Source: Liriodendron chinense (lineage: Eukaryota; Streptophyta; Magnoliopsida; Magnoliales; Magnoliaceae). From it: a DNA stretch of 64,000 bases. Shown piece by piece: positions 25,186 to 37,100 of this stretch (its first letter is position 1; each line of letters begins with the position of its first letter). The stretch is from the NCBI GenBank assembly GCA_003013855.2, contig PVNU02002805.1, forward strand, positions 248,001 to 312,000. The letters are read 5' to 3'. The translations under genes and the position numbers were made by a program. The notes beneath the pieces were generated by a model. That model was not told the origin of the DNA and ran no database searches. It was given only the letters and a program-made list of their open reading frames with translations.

Positions 25186-28100
25186 TAGTAGAAAAGCGTA
25201 AGTTTAATGTTCTAATTGCTTGTTGTGAATCGTTTCGTGATATTACTACTTCATACTAGTTTAGGCCGTTCGTCCCGCATCACTCCTAAGATGGCTCTGT
25301 TTGGTTAGTGGGTAGGAAGAAAGTGCTTACAGTTGGCAATCTCACTAAAAAAGCTATGACCATCCTCCACATATGCATTATGTGTATGAACGGTGCCGAG
25401 TTGGTCGATCATCTCTTCATCCATTGTCATTTTGCTAGGAAAGTGTGGGGTAGGTTCTTCTCCTTACATATTCTTCGGGTTGTTCCAGAAACTATTGAGG
25501 GTGGGGATGGCGCGGTTCTATAGTCTTGCTTAGTCGGGTTTTCTCAATAAAATTTTGCTAATTATTAAAAAATAAAATATAAAAAAATATAAAAAATACA
25601 TAGGGGAACAGTTTGTTGACTATAAGTACCAGAGATGAAACTATACATTCTGGCTTCGGCCTTTCTCTCATTAAAATTCTGTTCTTATCGCTCAAAAAGA
25701 AAAGAAAAAAAGTACCAGAGATGAGCCTGGTATAGTCTGGCGATGATGAGTACCAGATATGTGTGAGAGAGTACATGGCCTGTGTCACCAGCTCATGAGC
25801 TGGCAACAGTACTACCTATATTTGGAGCAGTAGTATTATGGTCACCTTAGTGGGGACAAGGATATAACTTTGAGCCATCCTGTAACTCCATGTGGGTCTG
25901 AGGCAAAGTTACATTTTTTTTATTACCTTTTTTGTGGTTGTATTTTTCTGTTTTGTTACTTATATTTTATGATGTTTGAATGATATGAACTTATTTTGGT
26001 TATAATTACACTGATTTTGTCCAACAATGTATTTTTTGGGCTCATGTACCATGGAAACTTATTATGTAAAGTTGTTTCTTGTGATATTTTGAGCTCCAAC
26101 TGTGTAATCATGTGTCTTTTAACATCTTATGATGTTTATTTAAAAAATCACCATTTTCCTATTTGTTTTGTCAATGTTTCCCTTAGACCAATACATTTCT
26201 TGTTATCTGCAATATTATCGACAATCTTGAACATGTTTCTATATACCAATGGTGCAGTACATGTAATGATAAAACCTTGCTTCGTGAAGCTGTTCTTCAT
26301 TATAAATGAAGCATCTGTTTTATATTTGATTTTCTTAGCTGGTCTGGTTTGTCCACGGAGAAAAGTTACATGATACATGGTCCAAATCTTTGCATGCTTT
26401 ACATGCATTTGCAATTGTGACTAGTGGGACACATGGTTTGGTAATCCAGGCCAATGGTTTGTTGTGTCTCACCTTGGATGGAGAATGTCCCAATATATAT
26501 CTTAGATTGGAAGATTCCAATGATCAACATTGGAAGATTTTTCAACTAAATGTGGACCATTGTTGTACACTTGTACTTCCATTCTGAATCATCTATCTGC
26601 AGGCTACAAATCGAAAAGTCAGTACTGTCCTATTGACTATATTTTTGAGGTCAGACTGTTTTAAGGACTTAGGTTTGGGCATGGGGGAAGATCTTTCTTT
26701 AGGTGAAGACAATGTCAGATGGTGGCGGCGAGCGTATTGTTGAAAGTTCTTGGTGTGTAGTAGTGGTGCTCCCTGATAACAGTGATCAAGTAAGATCTCT
26801 GGTTGAGGTGCGGGGTGATGAATCAGGGATGACTTCTGGGGACTTACTCTCAGCTGGACATTCCGATTATTCTTGGGTTGAGGATTCAAAGGTTGAGATG
26901 GCTCTTGTATCTGTTATGGGTACATCTTCAATTTCCTGGCTACGAGTCTGCAGCAGAGGTTGTCGTTACACCTTGGGTTTAAGAAAAAAATGGGAAGATG
27001 ACATCATCACATAGGTCTGGATTTAGGTGGTGAAAAAAAAAAAAAAAAAAATTTCAGAGAGACTGTACATGGTAGAAGATCTTCAGCGATTTTTATTTCC
27101 TAAATCTTTGGTTAAGAAGCAGAAGGATTTGAGGGAGCTGAAGATTTGAATGTTTTTGTTATTAACTATGGTAGTAGGCAATCATGTTTAGAATTTGGTG
27201 GGGAAGAGTTGTCACTTGCAATAGTTTCTTAATGGCCATTTTATCCTGTAATATTAGGGGTTTGGTCTCAGCTAAAATGAGGGTTGCAATTGGATATCAT
27301 GTAAGATCTAACTGATTAGACATGTTAATGATTCAGGAAATTAAAAAAGAAAAAAAGAAAAAAGAAAGGAAAAAAAATTGTTTCTTGATGCTGAGATCAA
27401 AGATACTTGATGCAGACCTAGTTGTAATTTCGCCAGTGTCAGGCGAAAGGTAGATCCAGGGGTTTCCTCATAATCTGGGACTCTTCATCTTTGAAGAAGT
27501 TCAAGCAGTCAACAGGCTGGTGGTATCTCTCATTCTTCTTCAATTTTGTGTCTGGAGGTTCTCCGGGAGCTCTCGCATCGCATCTACGTTCTTAACAATC
27601 CTGACTTAAGAGCATATTTTTGGGATTAGCTTGGGCGAGCTCGAAGTCCTTGGAATGTGCCATGGTGTTGGGGAGAACGTCAATGCGATGAGAAATTGGG
27701 TGGGTCTAGAATCACCTCCAGTATGATAGGCTTCAACAACTTCATTGGGCAGTGGATTTTGATTGATTTGCCCCTTCCAAGAGCGTCATGTGGTCAAGCA
27801 AGCAGGAGAATCCTGTCATGTGCCATTTTGATAGGTTTCTTATCTCAGTATCTTGCGTAGATCCACTTCTTGAGGCTAATCTGCTGGCGCTTGTATGTGG
27901 TCTGATCACTAACCCGTTTGTCATTACTCGAAGCTGGAACTATGGAGTCCGAAACCTTCTCGTGGTGCAATTCTCCAAGGCTTCTTGCATATACATGCAA
28001 GATCAGGGTAGGCAGTTTGAGGTCCTAGCGAGTTACCCACTACTCGGATTACTCTCCCAAAAAAACATAAAGATGTGTCTGTCAGGGTTGTGTTTCAGTT

Positions 28101-31100
28101 TAATACATATCAAACTTAATTTCTCAATATATTATTTCCAGAGGCACTGCTCATCATTGATCCCAGCCCATTTAATTCAATAGAAGACTTGTCCATTCTA
28201 ACGATTCTGAACCCTACAGTAGAACTAAATAGTCTCATGATCTCTTTCTTCAATAGGCTGGCTCGACACTCTATGGATGTGGCTGGATTATCCTGAATTC
28301 AAAGTTGCTGTTAAAGGCTAGTGGGGCTCCTTTCAGGTCCTGGACAGAGCTGCTATCATCTATTGACTAAGCTGTGTTTGTTAAAGGAGAAGCTGAAATC
28401 CTGGAATATAGATGTATTTGGTAGTTCGATTGATTCTAAGAATATACAAGATGAGCTTTGTCACCTTCGTAGCTGGGAGGAAAGCTCTGTGATGAGGGCA
28501 TCCAAGCACCATACTGGAGGAGGGCTGAGCCAGTTTCCTTATGGCTAGACGACCATTACATGGGGCCCTCTTGGCCCAATTCACATTCTTAGCCGCGTTG
28601 GAAACCCCACGTGTATGTTTATGTATCTTTAAAGACCCCACACTGGAAAGATGCATGTGAGTTGCCTGTAGGAGCTTGATAGACACATTGGACCGTTGGA
28701 TCGAATAAACACGATGATCGGACCATTAATCATCATCATCATTGAACATATTGATCGTGGACCCCCATGGGGCCATGAAATAGTTTAATTGCTTAGTTTG
28801 TTTACATGTTTCGTTATTTCGGTATAGCTTATATTTATGTTGAGATTAGGGAGTTAGGAACAACTTTTAATTTATTAAATGTCTTCATGTTGAGAATCTT
28901 ATTTGAGAGTGCCTTTTTCTAAAGGTCTTTTATGAGACTATAAAGAGTTGGACGTCCCCAACCTAGACATAATGCATGTTATGAATGAAAGAGATTTCTC
29001 TCCTTATGCTTTGAAATTGAGCAAAATTTCATCTTGTGATTGGATTGGTGGTGCGAAGCCACAGGGAGTGATTCCCTTGTTATCTTTTCTACTTTTGTCA
29101 ACAAGGCATCTTCTCTCATCTTCTTCTTTTCTTCCTTCTTCATCTCTTTTTTCTTTTTTCTTCTTTATTACCATCCAAAACCTAACTCAACCCATCTCCT
29201 CTTTTTTTCCCTCTTTGTTCCTCGTTCCTTCCTCTTTAAAATCCATTACCCTAAGCCTAAAACCTTCAATTCCAATCCTAAACCCTAATCCCTAAAAACC
29301 CACATCCCAACCCTAATATTCCAAAACCCTAAGTCTCAAACCCTAGTTCTCAAAACCCTATTTCCTACAAACCTAATTCTCCATAGCCCTAATTCCAAAC
29401 CCTAATTCCCAAATCCCCAAATCCCAAAACCTTAGTTCTTAAACCCTTTTAACAAAACCAATAGAGTCCCCTTCGAATTAGATTAATCCCTATGCTAGAT
29501 GGAAGTTCTATCTTCCATAGGTCCTGGTTAATTAGTAATTTATGAGATTCGCATTGCGGGACTGTTGTAGGCTTGAATTTGGACATTTCGTGAATCTTCA
29601 ATTTCTGAATTTATGGTAAATTAGCTTTAGTTTGTCTTTCCATTGCTCTAGTTAATCTGTCTTTTAATTTCATTGCATCATATTAGGTTAGATCATTCTG
29701 TCCTGCATTACTCTGGCTTTTTTTCTTAGGCGCCAGCTGATAAAAAAGCGGTTGTCTGATCAATTGGAGAATATTATTAGAAGGGAGGTGGTTTATTGGA
29801 AGAAAGAGTCCATACATAGATGGCTGAGGGATGAAGATCACAATTCTGCCTATTTTCATAAAATCGCCAATGCCATAAGTAGGGCCAACTGTATCTTGGT
29901 CATTGGCATCTCAGACTGTTCATTCTGATAAAGAAGAAATTTATAATAAGACTACTTTTTTCGCGCCTTTTTTCTGAGAAATTTCTGTGTATTCCTCTCC
30001 TTGGTAGCTAAGCTTTTTACGGTATTTCGACGGATCAAACTCTATAGCTAGAAGCAGTTTTTTTGTTTTGAGGAAGTTGGGGCTGTTGTCTTTGATGCTA
30101 AGGGAGATTGGGCTCCTGGCCCTGATGGTTTCTGCTTATTTTCTCTTTGAAGTTCTGGGATATGCTGAATGATGATGTATATGGCAATTTTTGAGGAATT
30201 CAACAAGCGGCCTGTCATCAACAATGCATTGGGTGCACATTTCATCTTGCTGATTCTAGAGGAGGGTGCTGAAAGTGCAAGAGATTTTAGATCCATAAGC
30301 CTTATTAGCTTTATATATAAGATCATCGCAGAAGTATTTGTTTACAGGATGAAGAAAGTTATAAAAGTGTGATTTTGAGCTCTTAGAGTGCTTTGATTTT
30401 TGACCAGTTGGTTCTGGGTGGCTTGTTTATTGCAAATAAGCTGGATGGATAATCTTAAGAATGGGAAGAAAGGGTTTCTGTTCAAGGTTGATATGTGAAG
30501 GGTGTAGAGATTGAGTATGAAATCATGGATACACAAGATCCTGCTTCAATTGGAACTTGTTACATGTTTTAAAACACATGGGTTTGAAAAATGGCAGCAA
30601 TGGATTAGGGGTTATATTTCTTGTCCCCGGTACATTCCCAGGTACGTTGCTTACTAATATGCATTGTGGTGACTATTCCCTTATTGGTATATGTCTGAGA
30701 AAAAAGCTTTTGGGAGAGGGAAAAAAGATTAACTAGAGCTGGACATCCAGCCTCCGTATTCATATCTAGTGATGTCCCAAATTACATAAAATGCCCTTGG
30801 AACCAAGGGCAAAAGAGGAAAAACAAAAGATAGAAAAATAATAAGAGAAATAAGAGGAGAATAAGAGACGCCCCCCTGGTCCAGAGAGAGGGCCCGTGGT
30901 CCAAAAATTTCTACAGCATGGTTGACCAATTAATTTTATTTTGAGGCTAACTTTTTGGAGTGTCTGATATGAATACATCTATCCAGCACCTCTATGCACA
31001 TGTGATTCACATATTTGAGCGACAGATGGAGTGAGTTGTGTCATGCACAAATATCATTCACAGCCCATTCTATCATTTCCAACTTCTGCAGATTATCTTG

Positions 31101-34100
31101 TTTGGTTATTTTTCTTTGGTATGCATGCTATAATTGGTTCTCGATGGTTGAAGAAGTTAGAATTGTTTTTTGATTTGGTGGAATATCAATGTTGCTCTGG
31201 TAGTTGCATTCTGCATTATATACAAAAGAACACTTTCTCACTCATGTGCGATCTTTGATCAAGGTTTTAAAATAAGGGATGCAAGATGATTTCTATGCTC
31301 TGAATTATGATATTTTTGTGGCGAATAGTTTCTGACCTTTTCCTCATCAAACAGTTTTTCGAAGGCAAGGACTCTGAACTGCATGCATCTCGCCAAGCTG
31401 GTTTGCTTGATTTCATTGCTTCTGCACTGCCAGCCTCTCACACCTCAAAGCCTGAAGCCTGCCAGGTGACGATATATCTCCTACGACTTCTAAGAGTGGT
31501 GCTGTCTGTGCCTGCAAATCGGAGTTATTTTCTTGCACAAAATCTCTTGCCTCCAATTATTCCCATGCTGTCTGCAGCTCTTGAGAACTATATCAAGATT
31601 GCAGCGACTTTGAATGTCCCTGGAAAGCAGTAATTCGGTATCAATCAAAACGTCAGTCGAGAATTTGGAGTCGGTCGCCGAAGTGCTAGATGGCTTCTTA
31701 TGGACAGTTACGACAATTATTGGTCATATCTGTTCAGATGAACGCCCACTTCAAATGCGGGATGGTTTGATGGAGCTGGTAATTGCTTATCAAGTTATTC
31801 ATCGTCTCCGTGACCTTTTTGCCCTCTATGATAGGCCCCAGGTGGAAGGATCCCCATTTCCTTCATCTATTCTTCTAAGTTTAAACTTGTTGGCAGTTTT
31901 AACTTCTAGATCTGGAAGTATTTCTTCCATTGATTGGGAATTTTATCTATCTAAGACGACATCAGAACATAAAATCCAAGAAGCTAAACTTGCAGAAAGT
32001 GCAGAGACTGGCGATGTTGGGGATTCCTCTGTTGTTGGAAATCATAAATTGCCATCGTCTTTACATTTAATGGTAGGTTTGCCAATAAATGGGGGAGAGA
32101 AATCATCAACTAATAGCAAGCCCTTATCTGATGTTCCGGAGGATAGGCCGTTAAATGAACCATGCAGAACGAGTATCCATGAGGAACCATTATCTGGTGC
32201 TAAGGATCCTGGAAAGGAGCTTAATGATATTTCAGTTGAGCTGCACAATTTTGGAGCAGAATCACAGAAGTGCACAAAAGGTATTTCAGGTGAATCTTAC
32301 AGTAGGTCGATAGAGGAGCATGCCAAGCCCTCTTTATCTCAGAAGGATGAGAAGATTAGCACAATTAACATTGCAGAACAAAATAATCATTTGTCACAAA
32401 TTGATGATCCCACAGCAGGCGTGAAGAGTGGAAATGGTCAAGGAGTCAGCTTGAAGCAGTCTATAGCATTTCTTGTTTCTGCCATAGCTGAAACAGGCCT
32501 TGTCAGTCTTCCATCGCTCTTAACTGCAGTGTTGCTGCAGGCGAACAACAGATTGTCATCTGAGCAGGTAACTTTGTTGTCAATAGAAATATTATTATGA
32601 TCAATGCATGTTGGGTGTTGCCAAAACATAGCTAGTAACATAGTATTGAGATTGTTATACTTGGATAAAATTGCCAGGTCTTTGTCAATAATGAACATAA
32701 TGCAACCAACATTTTATTTAAAAATGTGCTACAAGCATTTGGGACTAGTTTTGGTATCTTATCAGGTTGATGCTATCATAGGGGCAAATATCTTCACTAA
32801 TTTCAGAATATGGTGATAGGTTTCATGATATTTTCAAAACACAACAGCATGGTAATAATACTTATTAATCTAAAAAAAGAAAAGAAAAAGAAAATATCCT
32901 GATTCTCTCAATGATTGGGTCCAGTACTTTAAGTGAGGTTGTTTACTTCACATGGTGGTTCAGGAATTCATGGGTGGCTCACTTCTGTTTGTTTGGTTAC
33001 AGTTATGCCCACTCAGCATGAACTGTTGCCTGCCCCAGAGCTGAGTCTCAACTCTTCCTACACAAACCTCCTTCAAATGATTCAAGAGATTGAGCCAACA
33101 GGAACGTCAGATGCCTCTCCTGCAGGCTGAAACATTTTCTTTAAATAGATATGGTTCTCCCCAAAAAGAGGTATTTTCTACGGGATTCCCAAACTGCCTG
33201 CCATCTGACCTAATTTATGATGACCCCACAAACTACCTGGGTAGATGCCTACAATTAAAAACCACCGACATGTCAAGATCCAAATTCGAATTGGCTCTTG
33301 GTCCTGGTTAGAGACCATTTGTTCATGCCGGTGGTCCAACAAAGCCTCACTTCCATTCTGATATCCTTCCCTATCTTGAAATCCCTCACAATACAGTCCA
33401 CAGGATGAAACTCAAATTCCCAGAGCTCATGTCCATCAAGTTGAGCTACAGATAATATATTTTTCGCGACCCAAGGTACATAACATCCTGAGAAAAGTCT
33501 GATCCCAATGGTAGTAGAAACGAAGAGATTGAAAGAAACCTCCAATACAAAGCTAGACCAGATGCTATCCCACTCGACATTTTGTAGAAACAGACGGTTG
33601 AAGTTGGCCCATGGAAACTTCGTACCTCCTTATGCCTTCATAGCCGCCTCACTTACTCTTCTTGCTTGAACTGGACCATCTTCAATCCTTCCTGGGATCT
33701 TAAAAACCTTGGTAAAAAATAGAGAAAAAGGGAGGAGAAAGAAAGATGAAGAAGAAGAGAGGAGTTTTTGGTTAAAAGAGATGTTGTGTTAGGTCAAAAT
33801 CGACTAACACATCTTTTATTATTAGATTAAGAGAAAAACATAACATACACTGTAGGAGTATGAAGAACTATGCACACGCATGCATATAATTTACATATAT
33901 TCCTTTTTTCTGTACTCCCCCTCAAGTTGGAGCATAGATATTGGTCATGCCTAACTTGTTAGTAATACAATGAACAACATCTTGAATAAGAGATGGTGAG
34001 AACCAGTGTTTTAAATTGCGAATAGCGTGTAGCGTAGCCTTCACCCCTCTGAAGCATGAGGCATAAGCTACATAGTGTGTAGCGTAAGCTACACACTACT

Positions 34101-37100
34101 TAGATTTTTAATCAAGGTTGCACCAAATTAGATGATTAATAATAAAATTTAACAAAATTTCATGATATTTGGTGCAACCTAAAGTAATAGTAAGGGGTAA
34201 TGATTAAGTATAAAAGTGAAGAAAGAGCAACAAAACTGATTTAAAACTATTTCTTATATTATTTTACTAAAAGCATTGAAAATACTAGCGAATTTTCATC
34301 GAAATAGAAAAATGAAACAAATCATTAAAAACATTATTGATTTTAATGTTATAGTGAAAAATGATTTGTAACATGAGCTATGTAGCATGTAGCGTAGTCT
34401 ATGAAGCATGTAGCATAGTCAAATTAATCATGTAGTGTAGGCTACACGCAACTTAAGCTATTTTCATGAGCTACGTAGCGTTTAGGCTAAGCTACGCTAT
34501 GTAGCGTAAGCTACACGCTACATAGCGTAGCTATTTAAAACTCTGGTGAGAACATCGTCCATCTGCTCCCTTGAGTGAACAAAAAGGGTATCAATCTCCT
34601 TATTAGCAACTTTTTCTTATATAAAATACCAATCAACCTCAATGTGTTTAGTATGCTCATGAAACCTCGGATTGCTAATATGTGAATCACAGCTTGATTA
34701 TTACAATGTAATGGGATGGGACACAGAGAAGGATAGCCAAATTCTTGTAATAGGGTTTGTAGCTAAATCAGCTTACATGTAAGCATGAGCGATCGCCCTA
34801 TACTTAGCTTTCGCAGTGGATCAAGCAACAATTATCTACTTCTTACTTTTCTAGGTGATAAGGTTTCCAATCACGTGTGCAATACTCAGATGTAGACCGT
34901 CAATCATGAAAACTTCCATCACAATAATCATAGGAGTTACCAGAAATATGAAAATAACCATGCTGTTGAAAATGTAAATTTCTGTCAGAAGCCAATTTTA
35001 GATAATGAAGAATTCAATACACGACAGTAAGATAAGTTGCATAAAGAGCATGCATAAATTGATGACAACACCTGCGACGTATGAAAGATTCAGTAGTGTA
35101 ATAGTCAAGTAGATGAGCCGGCCAACCAATCGGTGGTACATACTAGGATCATAAAGGACCTCTTTATCATCAAGGCCAATTTTCAGAGTAATATCCGTCA
35201 GTGAGCAACAATTTTACATCGAAACATCCCAATTTCTAATAAGAGATCACAAGTGTATTTCCTTTGAGATAGAATAATTCTAGACTTGGGCCGAGCAACC
35301 TCAATTCCAGGAAAAGAACGAAGAGTCCTAAGATTTTTATTTTTTATTTTTATTATTATTTTTTATTTTTATTTTTTTATCTCAAATCTTGTCTTGAGGA
35401 AGGATTTAAGATCAACAATACTCGTAATGTCATTTCTAGACAACACAATGTCATCCACATAAACAATCAAAACCATAATTCCAGTGGAATGACGATAGAT
35501 AAAAAGAGAACCATTGGCATGGCCGCAAACAAATCCAAAGTCTAGAAGAGGTCTCGTCCTTCCCACAGTGGTTTAGGTAGGGGTGTCAATGGGCCGGGCC
35601 TGGGGTGGCTCTCGGCCCTGATTTTACACTATTTCGGGCTGTCCCTATTCAAAATTCTGATTTTTCAGGCCCAAGCCCGGCCCATTGACACCCCTAGGTT
35701 TAGGCAATCATTTTTGGACGTTGCAATAGAAAACATGAATGAGTTCGCACCTTCCTTGTGGTTCATTTGTCTTACCATTGATGAGAATAAATATGGTAAA
35801 TGAGGTCTTCCAGCCACTGTGCATCAGTTCTGACTAAAACATTAGTTCTTTCCTCTACTTAATGACATGTTCTACAGGCTTTTGTAAATTCTGTTACCAA
35901 TGATTTAGGCTTATCTTTACACAGCAATTGTTATCTAATGTACTTAACTATATCTTTCAGTTTATATGATCTGAAGTGATAATTTTATTACTGGAAGACT
36001 TACATTCTGTTGTTTTGGTTGTTGTTGCATGAGTCCTCTATTCTAGTAATCAGGACATGGGAATTGTTTGCTGCCATTTGGGATTGTGATGATGACAACA
36101 CCTGGTGGTGGTTTTGCTTGTGCATGGATCCATGTATGTGCCTGTGCTATTGTTTGAAAACTCAATGAGTTGACTAGGGACTCAACTGATTCAACTAGAT
36201 AGGCCAAAAAACTGGGCGATTCATAGTATGACTCAGTCCTGTACAAAACTCATCTGAGTTTTTGAAAACTTTTTGAAACTCGGATGAGTTTTCATTGACT
36301 TGGCTGAACCATTGAGTTGCAGAAACTCACTTGAGTCAATTTAAAAAAAAAAATTCTAGAAGTAAAATTAAGATTCAATACAAAATTTGCACTTTTATGA
36401 AGGTTTGTATACAAAAAATATTTAGAAACAATTTTTTTTCCAAACGCACTCAGACACCCCACACACCCACGCACTCACACCACTGTGGGATTTCACCACA
36501 ATGGGTACTCAAACCCATAACCTCGCGTTGAAACTCTTGTGACTCTACCATCGAGTCATGAGCAAGGACCCAAAAAAAATCTAGAAACTAACTCACAAAA
36601 TATCTAGGTATTTACTAATCCATTTCGATGTTTATTTTTTATATTTTTGTGATAACCTAGTGCCATTGAACTCTCTTTCGATTTTTCCTTTCCTTCCAAC
36701 CATAATATCTTTTTTTCCCTTTTAAATTCATATCACAAGTCAACTCGTTGATTGTAGTCAACCTCTATAATAGACTATTAGTTAGCATTTGATCGTAATA
36801 AACCTATGTAATATTCTATTACATTGTACTTGTAGGAGTTCTATGCTTTCCTTGCCAGTCCCCAACCTGGCTAAAGGAGGTGGGTTGCGTCAAGTTGGCA
36901 GCCGGCATCAAACTTATGCCAAAACTTCCAACATGAATCCAAACAATATGACATTCCGAACCCATATTAGGGTTGTTGAAGTTATGGCCCTTGATAGAGT
37001 GGAAATGGCTGAAAAGGATTCATATAGCTGACCCCTATTAGTTGGGATAAGGCATAGATTCTGATGATGAAATTTGTATCACAAAATGTATGGCATTAGT

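Larger units (their letters stand above)
24023..25282 (+). mobile_element. Solo LTR, 1,260 bp, TSD CTCCT
   Basis: It starts TGATGAGGACATCATAGC and ends CCCGCATCA. The duplication CTCCT is at 24018-24022 and 25283-25287. Homologous to 28490-29710. It contains a 27-G run (24446-24472), a 26-C run (24716-24741), a 40-T run (25155-25194) and a CCCTAA-rich stretch. Confidence 0.9.
23300..25575 (+). mobile_element. L1-type LINE 3' portion, plus strand, split by a solo LTR
   Basis: Code homologous to the linker and zinc-binding part of LINE ORF2 (FHLMKWEEICLWIDEDG near 23385; later AELVDHLFIHCHFARKVWG at 25395-25455) runs + strand. It ends at an AT-rich tail (TCTCAATAAAATTTTGC, 25540). It is interrupted at 24023-25282 by a solo LTR, and the LINE frame resumes after the LTR with PKMALFG. 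Its 5' end abuts the 5' end of the minus-strand LINE. Confidence 0.82.

Noticed and set aside
20718..25575. Twin-priming inversion of a single LINE
   Set aside because: Both halves contain the zinc-binding C-terminal region and their own 3' ends and are different subfamilies, so they are two insertions.
29265..29460. CCCTAA-rich stretch resembling telomere repeat (also 24775-24950)
   Set aside because: The words are irregularly spaced and degenerate, and lie inside two related solo LTRs, so this is LTR composition and not an interstitial telomere.
31631..31633. TAA as the true end of a shorter SCAPER-like protein
   Set aside because: Conserved family sequence continues immediately in another frame and through four later exons, so a frameshift is more likely than a real terminus.
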